Below the pieces are notes generated by a model. That model searched no databases. It saw nothing but the letters and a program-made list of their open reading frames with translations, and was not told the origin of the DNA. 15,591 nt of DNA from Bacillota bacterium (GTDB lineage Bacteria > Bacillota > Clostridia > Christensenellales > Aristaeellaceae): contig JAEYRW010000003.1 in the NCBI GenBank assembly GCA_023435435.1, forward strand, positions 1 through 15,591, read 5' to 3'. A program made the translations under genes and the position numbers. Below, one piece after another: positions 7,668 to 14,602 of the stretch (position 1 is the first letter of the stretch; each line of letters opens with the position of its first letter).

Positions 7668-7886
7668 GCACAGCCGAAAAAAGACAGTTTATGCACAGCG
7701 CGCATAAAAATACATTTTGTCCCAAGAAAGAAACGCCCGCGCGTTTTGAATGACAAAGTCCGCAGCGGCTGCATTCTGTCCGATCGGCGTACAAAAAACC
7801 GGTATGCCAGCCACCAGAATGGCTGACAGCCAGCGCGGCGCATGCAATTTATTAACCTTCTTTTTTGTTTTTCCCGGCAGAATTTC
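7668..7886. other. Non-coding gap before the dpp promoter
   Basis: No credible gene lies here. Short reverse ORFs (7546-7892) have no ribosome-binding site and no protein-like composition. The gap holds an inverted repeat TTTATGC (7688-7694) / GCATAAA (7702-7708) with a 7-base spacer. It also holds a 6-bp hairpin CAGCCA / TGGCTG (7808-7825). Base composition is less GC-rich than the flanking genes, as expected for regulatory DNA. Confidence 0.6.
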
Positions 7887-7908
7887 CCGCATTTGATGTC
7901 ATATGCGG
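7887..7908. promoter_or_regulatory. 22-bp dyad abutting the dpp -35 box (candidate operator)
   Basis: CCGCAT (7887-7892) and ATGCGG (7903-7908) are inverted, and an inner TGA (7894-7896) / TCA (7899-7901) shares the same centre at 7897.5. Nine of eleven base pairs are symmetric. The last base directly precedes the -35 hexamer at 7909. The centre is about 47 bases upstream of the predicted start site. It looks like the site of a dimeric regulator. I do not recognise the family. Confidence 0.6.
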
Positions 7909-7937
7909 TTGACGGAATGCATGAAAAATGGTAGAAT
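7909..7937 (+). promoter_or_regulatory. dpp operon promoter
   Basis: TTGACG (7909-7914), a 17-base spacer and TAGAAT (7932-7937) form a near-consensus housekeeping promoter. Predicted start is about 7943-7945, giving a leader of roughly 78 bases before dppB. Confidence 0.75.
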
Positions 7938-7948
7938 CAGGTGATGGC

Positions 7949-7980
7949 AAGGGAGCGGCTGTACAAGAGCGCCCCTTTTT
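7949..7980 (+). terminator. Terminator-like hairpin in the dpp leader (possible attenuator)
   Basis: AAGGG-A-GCG (7949-7957, A7954 bulged) pairs with CGCCCCTT (7970-7977) over 8 bases around a 12-base loop. The 3' arm runs into TTTTT (7976-7980). It begins only a few bases after the predicted transcription start and precedes dppB by about 40 bases. It is weaker than the other terminators in the window, so partial termination or an attenuation role is plausible. Confidence 0.45.
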
Positions 7981-8021
7981 CTATATCCGCCATTCGTTTT
8001 TGATGAAAAGGAGATGCGCGC

Positions 8022-8960
8022 TTGCAATATATTGGGAAACGGCTCCTGATCGGCTTGATCCTGGTGCTCTGCGTGTCCTTTCTGGTTTTTTTCATGCTGT
8101 ATCTGATGCCCGGCGACCCCATCAACCTGATGGCGGGCGAGGCGGCCGATCCGGCGAAGCTCGCGGAGCTCAAGGAGGCGTACGGTCTCAACCGGCCCCT
8201 CCTGGTTCAGTATGCCGACTGGCTGTGGGGCATCATTTCGCGGCAGGATTTCGGCATTTCGTTCAAGTACAAGCTGCCGGTGTGGGATCTTGTGAAGGTG
8301 CGCATTCCCATCAGTCTTCGGCTCACATTCATCACAATGATCATTCAGTACCTGGTGGCGGTGCCGCTGGGGCTTCTGTGCGCGTACAAAAAGGACACGC
8401 TGTTTGACCGCGGCACCATATCCACCACGCTTCTTCTCACCGCGCTGCCGTCGTTCTGGCTGGCGGTCATCCTGATGCTGGTGTTTTCAGTCAATCTCAA
8501 GATACTGCCCCTTTCCGGGTTTACCTCCTGGAAGCACTACGTGCTTCCGGTGTCGGCGGGGGTACTGGGGGGCCTCGCGAGCACCGTGCGGCTCACCAAG
8601 TCCGAGGCGCTGGAGGTGCTTCACGAGCGCTATGTGGACACCGCCCACGCCAAGGGGCTCACCGAGCGCGCGGTGCTTTACCGGCACGTTTTGCGCAACT
8701 CCCTCATCGTCATCTGCGTGCAGGTGTTCCAGTCCCTGCCCTGGCTCATTTCCGGCTACATCATCATCGAAAAGATATTCGGCATTCCCGGCATGGGGAG
8801 TCTCATGATCAGCTCCATCATCTATCAGGACTTCAACGTCGTCCAGTGCATCATCTTCATTATTTCGGTGCTTACGGTTCTCTGCAACATATTGAGCGAC
8901 GTCGCGCTCGGCCTTCTTGACCCCAGAATCCGCATCTCAACCGGCGGGGGCGACGCATAA
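8022..8960 (+). CDS. dppB: Peptide-type ABC transporter permease, DppB family
   Basis: This is a 312-residue inner-membrane permease of the BPD_transp_1 family (DppB/OppB). It starts with TTG at 8022, since AAAAGGAG (8006-8013) is 8 bases upstream and there is no in-frame ATG with a site. The N-terminus has the family pattern: TM1 at about 8-29, then MPGDP (29-33), then GLNRPLLVQYADWLWG. The cytoplasmic loop carrying the coupling (EAA-like) motif reads VDTAHAKGLTERAVLYRHVLRN, followed by the C-terminal membrane segments and a DPRIR tail. It should pair with DppC, docking on DppD and DppF. It is the first gene of the operon. Peptide is the family's usual substrate, but nickel, heme or glycoside transporters use the same fold, so substrate is not settled. 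Confidence 0.9.
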   Translation: MQYIGKRLLIGLILVLCVSFLVFFMLYLMPGDPINLMAGEAADPAKLAELKEAYGLNRPLLVQYADWLWGIISRQDFGISFKYKLPVWDLVKVRIPISLRLTFITMIIQYLVAVPLGLLCAYKKDTLFDRGTISTTLLLTALPSFWLAVILMLVFSVNLKILPLSGFTSWKHYVLPVSAGVLGGLASTVRLTKSEALEVLHERYVDTAHAKGLTERAVLYRHVLRNSLIVICVQVFQSLPWLISGYIIIEKIFGIPGMGSLMISSIIYQDFNVVQCIIFIISVLTVLCNILSDVALGLLDPRIRISTGGGDA

Positions 8961-8986
8961 AAAAACCCGCGAAAGGATGAACGCGC

Positions 8987-9835
8987 GTGAACGCAAGCCC
9001 GTGGAAGGATTTTCTAAAAAGCTGCTGGAAAAACGCCAACTTCATGATCGGCTTTGTGATGCTTTTGAGCATCGTGGTGCTGGCCATCTTCGCCGACCAG
9101 ATCGCGCCCTTCGCGTATGACGGCAACAACCCCATCGTCAAAATGCAGCCCCCCAGCGCGGAGCATCTGCTGGGCACCGACAACCTGGGCCGCGACCTGT
9201 TCAGCCGCATCGTGTACGGCACGCGCATCACCCTCAAGGTGGCGCTTCTGGGCGGCTCCATCCAACTGGCGCTGGGGGTGGTGATCGGGCTTCTGTGTGG
9301 ATATTACGGCGGCGCGCTGGAGCGCGGCATGCTGTTTCTGGCGGACCTTACCTGGTGCGTGCCGGGCATGATCATGGCCCTGGCGGTGGTGACGGTCTTG
9401 GGCTATAACCTTCAGAACGCCATCATCGCCATCGCCCTTGTGGGCTGGGCGTCCATGGCGCGCACGGTGCGGGCCAAGACCATGTCCATCAAGAACATGG
9501 CCTTCCTCGAAACGGGCATCGCCTTCGGCGAGAGCGATCTGGCGCTCATGTTCCGCTACATCTTCCCCAACATCGTGCCCGCGCTCATCGTCATGGTGTC
9601 CATGGCGCTGCCGGGCACCATCATGGCCACCACCACGCTATCGTTTCTGGGCATCGGCTCCCAGCCGCCGTCCCCGGACTGGGGGCTCATGGTCTCAGAC
9701 GGCATCACCTACATCACCCGCGCGCCGTGGCTGGCCATTTATCCCGGCGTCGCGCTGGTCTATACGGTATTCAGCTTCGCGATCCTCGGGGAGGGCCTGC
9801 GCGACCTGCTGGACCCCCGGATGAAATCGAGATAA
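8987..9835 (+). CDS. dppC: Peptide-type ABC transporter permease, DppC family
   Basis: This is a 282-residue second permease. It starts with GTG at 8987, 9 bases after AAAGGA; the nearby ATG at 8977 is out of frame. Residues 1-20 are cytoplasmic, with TM1 at about 18-38. The OppC/DppC hallmark HLLGTDNLGRDLFSRIVYGTR (split over about 58-78) follows. The EAA-like loop has an unusual ETGIAFGES in place of EAArALGAS, followed by YIFPNIVPAL. The C-terminus ends in LGEGLRDLLDPR as usual. It forms the translocation pore with DppB. It sits 26 bases after dppB and 12 bases before dppD, all within one operon. Confidence 0.92.
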   Translation: MNASPWKDFLKSCWKNANFMIGFVMLLSIVVLAIFADQIAPFAYDGNNPIVKMQPPSAEHLLGTDNLGRDLFSRIVYGTRITLKVALLGGSIQLALGVVIGLLCGYYGGALERGMLFLADLTWCVPGMIMALAVVTVLGYNLQNAIIAIALVGWASMARTVRAKTMSIKNMAFLETGIAFGESDLALMFRYIFPNIVPALIVMVSMALPGTIMATTTLSFLGIGSQPPSPDWGLMVSDGITYITRAPWLAIYPGVALVYTVFSFAILGEGLRDLLDPRMKSR

Positions 9836-9847
9836 GGAGGACGATCC

Positions 9848-10825
9848 ATGGAACTACTTCGGTTGCGGGATCTGTCCGTCGACTATCGGGTCAAGGACGG
9901 CTATCTGTCCGCCGTCCGTGACGTCAATCTCACAATCAACAAGGCCGAAATTTTCGCCATCGTGGGCGAATCCGGCTGCGGCAAGTCCACCGTCGCCCAC
10001 TCCATCATGCGGCTTCTTGACAAAAGAAATGCGCGCGTCACCGGGGAGATTCTGTTTCAGGGCGAAAATCTCGCGGACCTCACCGACCGGCAGCTCACGA
10101 AAATCCGCGGCCGGGACATCGGCATGATCTTTCAGAATCCCCTCGACTCCCTGAACCCCGTGTATATGACCGGCGCCCAGGTCTCGGAGGCGATTTTGCT
10201 CGACGGGGGAAACAAGAAGGAGGCGTGGGACAAGGTGGTCTCCCTGTACCAGTCCGTGCACATGCCGGACGCCCCCAAGCGCGTGCGCGCGTTTCCTCAC
10301 GAAATGTCCGGCGGCATGCGCCAGCGGGTCATGATTGCCATGATGCTCAGCCGCAACCCCGCGCTGCTCATCGCGGACGAGCCGACCACGGCGCTGGACG
10401 TGACCATCGAAGCCCAGATCCTCGAAATCATCCTCGATCTCAAGCGGAAATACCAGACCGCGGTGATGATGATCACCCACAACTTCGGGCTCGTGGCGGA
10501 AATCGCCGACCGGGTGGCCATCATGTACGCGGGCGAGGTGGTGGAGCGGGGCACGGTGTACGAGGTCTTCGACCATCCCGCGCACCCCTATACCGCGCTT
10601 CTCATGGAGGCGCTGCCGCGCATGACCAAGAAGGAAGGGCGGCTTCGGACCATCGACGGCACGGTGCCGCGGCTTCTGTCAAAAAAATCCGGCTGCCGGT
10701 TCTACAACCGCTGCCCCGTACATTTGCCTGTGTGTGAGAACACCGACCCCGAGTCCCGGACGCTTTCGGACACCCACGACTACCGCTGTCACCGGGACAG
10801 GAGCGGGGAAGGGGTGGGTACATGA
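9848..10825 (+). CDS. dppD: Peptide-type ABC transporter ATPase, DppD family
   Basis: This is a 325-residue ATPase. Walker A GESGCGKS is at 40-47, Q-loop FQNP near 95-98, signature MSGGM (153-157), Walker B LLIADEP (173-179) and switch H211. The signature has M in place of the usual final Q, which is seen in this family. After residue 240 lies the oligopeptide-ABC C-terminal extension, ending with four cysteines in the pattern C283-x5-C289-x6-C296-x17-C314. Mycobacterial OppD has been shown to hold a [4Fe-4S] cluster in this extension; I infer the same is possible here. AAGGAGG is 7 bases upstream of the ATG. The stop codon overlaps the dppF start (ATGA), so the two ATPases are coupled for equal synthesis. 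Confidence 0.95.
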   Translation: MELLRLRDLSVDYRVKDGYLSAVRDVNLTINKAEIFAIVGESGCGKSTVAHSIMRLLDKRNARVTGEILFQGENLADLTDRQLTKIRGRDIGMIFQNPLDSLNPVYMTGAQVSEAILLDGGNKKEAWDKVVSLYQSVHMPDAPKRVRAFPHEMSGGMRQRVMIAMMLSRNPALLIADEPTTALDVTIEAQILEIILDLKRKYQTAVMMITHNFGLVAEIADRVAIMYAGEVVERGTVYEVFDHPAHPYTALLMEALPRMTKKEGRLRTIDGTVPRLLSKKSGCRFYNRCPVHLPVCENTDPESRTLSDTHDYRCHRDRSGEGVGT

Positions 10826-11808
10826 GCGCGTCCGTCATCGAGCTGCGCGGGCTGAGCAAGCAGTTCTCCATCGACAACGGCTTTTTCACGAAGGGAAAGC
10901 GCCACGTGCGCGCCGTCAATGAGGTAAACCTCACCATCGAGCGGGGCGAGATCGTGGGGCTGGTGGGCGAATCCGGCAGCGGCAAGACGACCCTCGCCCG
11001 GCTGATGCTGGGCCTCACAAGGCCCACCGCGGGTTCGGTGGTCATCGACGGAACCGATCTTTCAAAGGTCGGCCGCGCGGCAATGAAACTCTTGCGCGCG
11101 CAAATCGCCGTGGTGTTTCAAGATCCGGCCTCGAACCTCAACCCCCGGGAGACGGTGGAGGGCTCCATCATGCGCCCGCTGATTCTGCACGGCATGTCCC
11201 ATTCCGCGGCCCGGAAAAAGGCGCGGGAAAGCCTCGAGTCCGTAAAGATGGACGTTCAGTACCTGAACAGCTATCCCCACCAACTTTCCGGCGGCCAGCT
11301 CCAACGCATCGCCATCGCCCGGGCGCTGGTGATCAATCCCAAGATCATGATTCTCGACGAGCCCACCTCGGCGCTGGACATCTCCGTCCAGGCGCAGATT
11401 CTGAACCTGCTGCTCGACCTTCAGGAGGAACGGGGCCTTACATACATGGTTATCACCCACGATTTAAACGTCGTACGCTACATCAGCGACCGCGTGGCGG
11501 TGATGTATCTGGGCAGGCTTGTGGAATTCGGCCCCACGGAGGAAATCTGGGAAAACGCCCGGCATCCCTATACCCGGGCGCTCATGGAGGCCTCCCCCAT
11601 CCTCAACCCGCGCATGCGCGGACGGGAAAAGCACCTCATCAAGGGCGACCCGGGCAGCCTCATCGACCTGCCCACCGGCTGCGCCTTCCATCCGCGCTGC
11701 CCCATGGCCACACCGTTTTGCGCCGAGAAGATTCCCCCGGCGGACGCCCTGTCGGCGCGGCATCTCGCGGCCTGCCACTACGCGCGCCGGGAGGCCGAAA
11801 AAACCTGA
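10822..11808 (+). CDS. dppF: Peptide-type ABC transporter ATPase, DppF family
   Basis: This is a 328-residue partner ATPase for DppD. It has Walker A GESGSGKT (49-56), Q-loop FQDP (99-102), signature LSGGQ (155-159), Walker B MILDEP (176-181) and switch H213. The C-terminal oligopeptide extension has cysteines at 287, 293, 300 and 318, with exactly the same spacing (x5, x6, x17) as DppD. Start overlaps the dppD stop by four bases. Sequence motifs such as NLNPRETVEGSI and THDLNVVRYISDRVAVMY are typical of DppF/OppF. The 63-base gap to dppA contains a weak hairpin. Confidence 0.95.
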   Translation: MSASVIELRGLSKQFSIDNGFFTKGKRHVRAVNEVNLTIERGEIVGLVGESGSGKTTLARLMLGLTRPTAGSVVIDGTDLSKVGRAAMKLLRAQIAVVFQDPASNLNPRETVEGSIMRPLILHGMSHSAARKKARESLESVKMDVQYLNSYPHQLSGGQLQRIAIARALVINPKIMILDEPTSALDISVQAQILNLLLDLQEERGLTYMVITHDLNVVRYISDRVAVMYLGRLVEFGPTEEIWENARHPYTRALMEASPILNPRMRGREKHLIKGDPGSLIDLPTGCAFHPRCPMATPFCAEKIPPADALSARHLAACHYARREAEKT

Positions 11809-11814
11809 TCCGAC

Positions 11815-11837
11815 CGGCCCGTCAAAGCGCGGGACCG
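11815..11837 (+). other. Weak intercistronic hairpin before dppA
   Basis: CGGCCCG (11815-11821) can pair with CGGG-A-CCG (11830-11837), with A11834 bulged, around an 8-base loop. There is no U tract. It may stabilise the dppA part of the mRNA; the evidence is limited to pairing. Confidence 0.35.
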
Positions 11838-11871
11838 TATGGATAGACCAATTTTCAAGGAGGAAAAACCC

Positions 11872-13431
11872 ATGCGAAAGAGGCTCCTTCCGACGCTCCT
11901 CACTCTCGCGCTGCTTCTGACCATGATCGCCGTCGTGCCGACGGCCGGCCTTGCCGAGGGCAAGACCGAGCTGGTCATCGTGGACAGCGAGTGGCAGGGC
12001 ATCGACATGTTCCAGTGCACCTCCTGGAACGGCATCCAGCAGCTCATCGCGGACACCATTCTGATTCGCGGCGACGACGGCACGACGCTTCCGTGCATCG
12101 CCTCCGCTTCGGTCTGGTCGGACGACGGACTCACGTGGACGCTCACCATTCCCGAGGGCATGTACTACTCCACCGGCGAGCAGGTTGAGCCGGAGGACCT
12201 GAAGGCGTCCATCGAGTGGGGCCTGCAGGTGAGCACCTACGGCGTTTCGGGCATGGAGTTCGAGTCCATCGAGGTCTCCGGCCGCGACGTCATCTTCCAC
12301 CTGTCCCAGTTCATGGCGGATCTCGAATACAACTTCATGGACGGCTTCATCGGCGTCATCGACAAGGACGAGCTGGATTCCATGACCGCCGAGGAGCTGC
12401 TCTGGGGCTGCCATCCCTACGGTCCCTATTACGTGGACGACTATTCCCCCGGCGCATACGCCGTTTTGAAGGCCAACCCCGGCTACAAGACCAATAACCC
12501 CCTCGTTGAGAACCAGGGCCCGTCCAAGATCGACACCATCCGCGTCATCATGGACGTCGAAAACTTCACCGCCTACACGGGCATCGGCACCGGCGAATAC
12601 GACGTGCTCGCCTCCGCGCCCTCCGACTATGTCGAGGACCTGATGGCCGATCCGAGCCTGACGGTGGTCACCGCCACGGGCGCTTCCGTGAAGTACTTCG
12701 AAATGAACATCACCAACCAGTACCTTTCGGACATGAACGTCCGCAAGGCCATCATCCACGGCATCAACCGCGACAACATCAACGCCTACGTCAACAGCTT
12801 CCACGTGGCGACCTACTGTCTGGTGCAGGAGCTCTGCCTCAACTACGACCCGGCGGCGGAGGAATACTACAAGGCCAATTACGGCTACGATCCGGAGCTG
12901 GCCAAATCCCTCCTGGCGGAGTCGGGCTATACCGACACCGACGGGGACGGCTATGTCGACAAGGATGGCACGAAGCTGACCCTCAACTTCAAGATTCGCG
13001 ACGACGACACCGCCGTCATGGTGGGCGAATCCGTGCGCGCGGACATGAAGGAGATCGGCATCGACCTGACCCTCGAGCCGCAGAACTGGTCCTACGTCAA
13101 CCAGAGCGTGGTGGACGGCGACTTTGATCTGGCATACCTCGGCCTGGGCTGGGGCGAGCCGATGCTGCTCGTGAACCGCTTCTGCAACCGCAACCCCGAC
13201 GTCACCAACCTCGACCTCGAGGGGCAGATGGCGCTGGTGAACGAGGCCGCGACCACCATCGACTACGACGCCCGCACAGCCATCATCACCCAGATTCAGA
13301 TTAAGCTCTTCGACTACTGCACCATCGTGCCGCTTCTGAGCGATCTGGACGGCTTCCGCGTATGGCGCGGCGAGATTCAGGGCATCGTGACCACCCCCAC
13401 GGGCGGCTTCTATCTGGGCGACGTACAGTAA
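11872..13431 (+). CDS. dppA: Peptide-type ABC solute-binding protein (family 5)
   Basis: This is a 519-residue exported binding protein of the SBP_bac_5 (DppA/OppA) family that should feed DppBCDF. It has a type I signal peptide, with cleavage predicted after A28 (AGLA|EG) and no lipobox cysteine. I chose ATG 11872, which has AAGGAGG 8 bases upstream, over the in-frame ATG at 11839, which gives a non-signal leader. Family features: SDDGLTWTLTIPEGMYYSTGEQVEPEDLKAS (split across 83-113), YFEMNI (275-280), and the helix start LSDMNVRKAIIHGINRD. A DTDGDGYVD loop (355-363) resembles a calcium-binding loop and is common in this family. Seven cysteines remain in the mature chain. It is the last transport gene of the operon, which is unusual since the binding protein often comes first. 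Confidence 0.92.
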   Translation: MRKRLLPTLLTLALLLTMIAVVPTAGLAEGKTELVIVDSEWQGIDMFQCTSWNGIQQLIADTILIRGDDGTTLPCIASASVWSDDGLTWTLTIPEGMYYSTGEQVEPEDLKASIEWGLQVSTYGVSGMEFESIEVSGRDVIFHLSQFMADLEYNFMDGFIGVIDKDELDSMTAEELLWGCHPYGPYYVDDYSPGAYAVLKANPGYKTNNPLVENQGPSKIDTIRVIMDVENFTAYTGIGTGEYDVLASAPSDYVEDLMADPSLTVVTATGASVKYFEMNITNQYLSDMNVRKAIIHGINRDNINAYVNSFHVATYCLVQELCLNYDPAAEEYYKANYGYDPELAKSLLAESGYTDTDGDGYVDKDGTKLTLNFKIRDDDTAVMVGESVRADMKEIGIDLTLEPQNWSYVNQSVVDGDFDLAYLGLGWGEPMLLVNRFCNRNPDVTNLDLEGQMALVNEAATTIDYDARTAIITQIQIKLFDYCTIVPLLSDLDGFRVWRGEIQGIVTTPTGGFYLGDVQ

Positions 13432-13445
13432 ACGAACCGACAAAG

Positions 13446-13479
13446 GGGCGGGGGGAGCGATCCTCCCGTCCTGTTTTTT
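13446..13479 (+). terminator. Terminator-like hairpin between dppA and the serine hydrolase
   Basis: A 5' arm at 13446-13456 (GG G C GGGGGGA) pairs with 13461-13471 (TCCTCCCGTCC) around a GCGA tetraloop, with two G-T wobbles. TTTTTT follows at 13474-13479. It lies just ahead of the ribosome-binding site of the next gene (GGAGG, 13482-13486), so read-through is probably needed to express that gene. Confidence 0.75.
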
Positions 13480-13491
13480 ACGGAGGAAAGA

Positions 13492-14421
13492 ATGAAGAGG
13501 GAACTGGAAGAAATCCTTTCGAGATACGCGGAAACGCTCCCCGGCAAGCTGGGGGCGGGCGTGCGCGACCTGATGACGGGCGAAGAAGCTTTTTTAAACG
13601 CGGATGTGCCCTTCCCCTCGGCGAGCGTGTTCAAGGTGCCGGTGCTGGCGGCGCTGTTTCAGCGGGCGGAGGACGGCGCGTTGAATCTCGACGACCCGTA
13701 CGTGCTGCGGGAGGACGACCTCGCGCCGGGGAGCGGCGTTCTGTCGCTTTTGACGCCGGGCCTCACCATGCGGGTGCGCGACTACGCCATGCTGATGATG
13801 ATCATCAGCGACAATACGGGGGCGGACGTGTGCCACCGTCTGGCGGGGCTGGACGCCATCCGAAAGACCATCGCCGGTTTGGGCCTTTCCGGCACCACCG
13901 CAGAGCTCACCTGCCGGCAGCTTGTGCTCGGGCTTTTCAAGGACGCGCCCGAGGACATGCCCATGGCTGAATACCTCCGGCGCGCGGACGAGGATTCCTT
14001 CGACCTTTCGACGAAGCTCTACGACGACCCGGCGATCCCCAACGACGCCACCACCCCGCGCGATATGGTGCGCTTTTTCACCATGCTCTGCAAAGGCGAG
14101 GTCGTCTCCCCGGCCGCCAGCCGCGGGATGATGGAGATCATGGGCCGCTGCCAGACGAACAGCCGGATTCCCTGTCTGCTGCCCGACGAGGGTCCGAAAA
14201 AGGCCAAGGTGATCCACAAGACGGGCACACTTCCCTGGGTCACCAACGACTGCGGCATCGTTTTAAGCGGCGGACACGCCTACGCGCTTGCGCTTTTCCA
14301 CAACAGCTTCGGCGCGGCGGAGGCAGACAGGGAAAGCGCCAACCGCGCCGACCGCGCGCTGGCGGAGCTTTCCCGGGACATTTTTGCGGTGATGACGGCA
14401 TCCCGGCCCGCGGAAAAATAA
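13492..14421 (+). CDS. Class A beta-lactamase-fold serine hydrolase, no Glu166, no signal peptide
   Basis: This is a 309-residue protein. The class A/penicillin-interacting motifs are present: SxxK as S45-V-F-K48, SDN at 106-108 and KTG at 243-245. The TTP segment that follows the omega loop is at 187-189. Aligning AIPND (181-185) with the same stretch of TEM places K175 at Glu166 and D179 at Asn170, so the usual deacylating glutamate is missing. There is also an extra segment of about 30 residues (138-172) before that loop. No signal peptide or membrane segment is visible, so it should be cytoplasmic. Start ATG has GGAGG 5 bases upstream. Position after dppBCDFA suggests a peptidase, amidase or esterase acting on the imported compound. 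A penicillin-resistance role is not supported. A PBP-like or esterase function is the main alternative. Confidence 0.85.
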   Translation: MKRELEEILSRYAETLPGKLGAGVRDLMTGEEAFLNADVPFPSASVFKVPVLAALFQRAEDGALNLDDPYVLREDDLAPGSGVLSLLTPGLTMRVRDYAMLMMIISDNTGADVCHRLAGLDAIRKTIAGLGLSGTTAELTCRQLVLGLFKDAPEDMPMAEYLRRADEDSFDLSTKLYDDPAIPNDATTPRDMVRFFTMLCKGEVVSPAASRGMMEIMGRCQTNSRIPCLLPDEGPKKAKVIHKTGTLPWVTNDCGIVLSGGHAYALALFHNSFGAAEADRESANRADRALAELSRDIFAVMTASRPAEK

Positions 14422-14455
14422 AAGAAGGGCTCCATCCTCAACATCGCCTGCCGGG

Positions 14456-14486
14456 GGCGCGAAGATTTCGCGCCGCCGCTTTTTTT
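14456..14486 (+). terminator. Intrinsic terminator after the serine hydrolase
   Basis: GGCGCGAA (14456-14463) and TTCGCGCC (14467-14474) form an 8-bp stem with a 3-base loop. After GCCGC comes a run of seven T (14480-14486). Two further G-C pairs are possible if G14475 is bulged. Confidence 0.8.
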
Positions 14487-14602
14487 CGGGCGGCTGTGCG
14501 CCAAAACGAAACCCAAAGTTTACCGTTTCCTTGCGTTCAATCGAAAAAATCCGGTTATTTATATTTCATCCCCATAATCCTATCGAACAAGGAGGAAATA
14601 TC
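14487..14602. other. Leader/promoter region of the crystallin-domain gene
   Basis: This AT-richer 116-base stretch should hold the promoter. The best candidate is TTGCGT (14531-14536) with AT-rich TTATTTATATTT at 14555-14566, but spacing and match are poor, so I do not call a definite promoter. AAGGAGG is at 14589-14595. Confidence 0.4.

Noticed and set aside
7546..7892. Short reverse ORFs in the mglC-dppB gap
   Set aside because: They have no ribosome-binding site and no protein-like pattern, and they overlap the mgl terminator or its flank.
7938..8021. A known riboswitch in the dpp leader
   Set aside because: The leader is only about 78 bases and shows a single hairpin; no conserved aptamer core was recognised.
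7928..8407. A 159-codon frame overlapping the dpp leader and dppB
   Set aside because: It begins inside the -10 region before the predicted transcript start and is out of frame with dppB, which has the family-typical N-terminus.
11464..13443. A 659-codon minus-strand open frame opposite dppF and dppA
   Set aside because: It has the same His/Val/Asp/Gly-rich shadow composition and no recognisable motif; the plus strand has clear family proteins.
13492..14421. Calling the serine hydrolase an antibiotic-resistance beta-lactamase
   Set aside because: It lacks the Glu166 equivalent and a signal peptide, so penicillin resistance is not supported.
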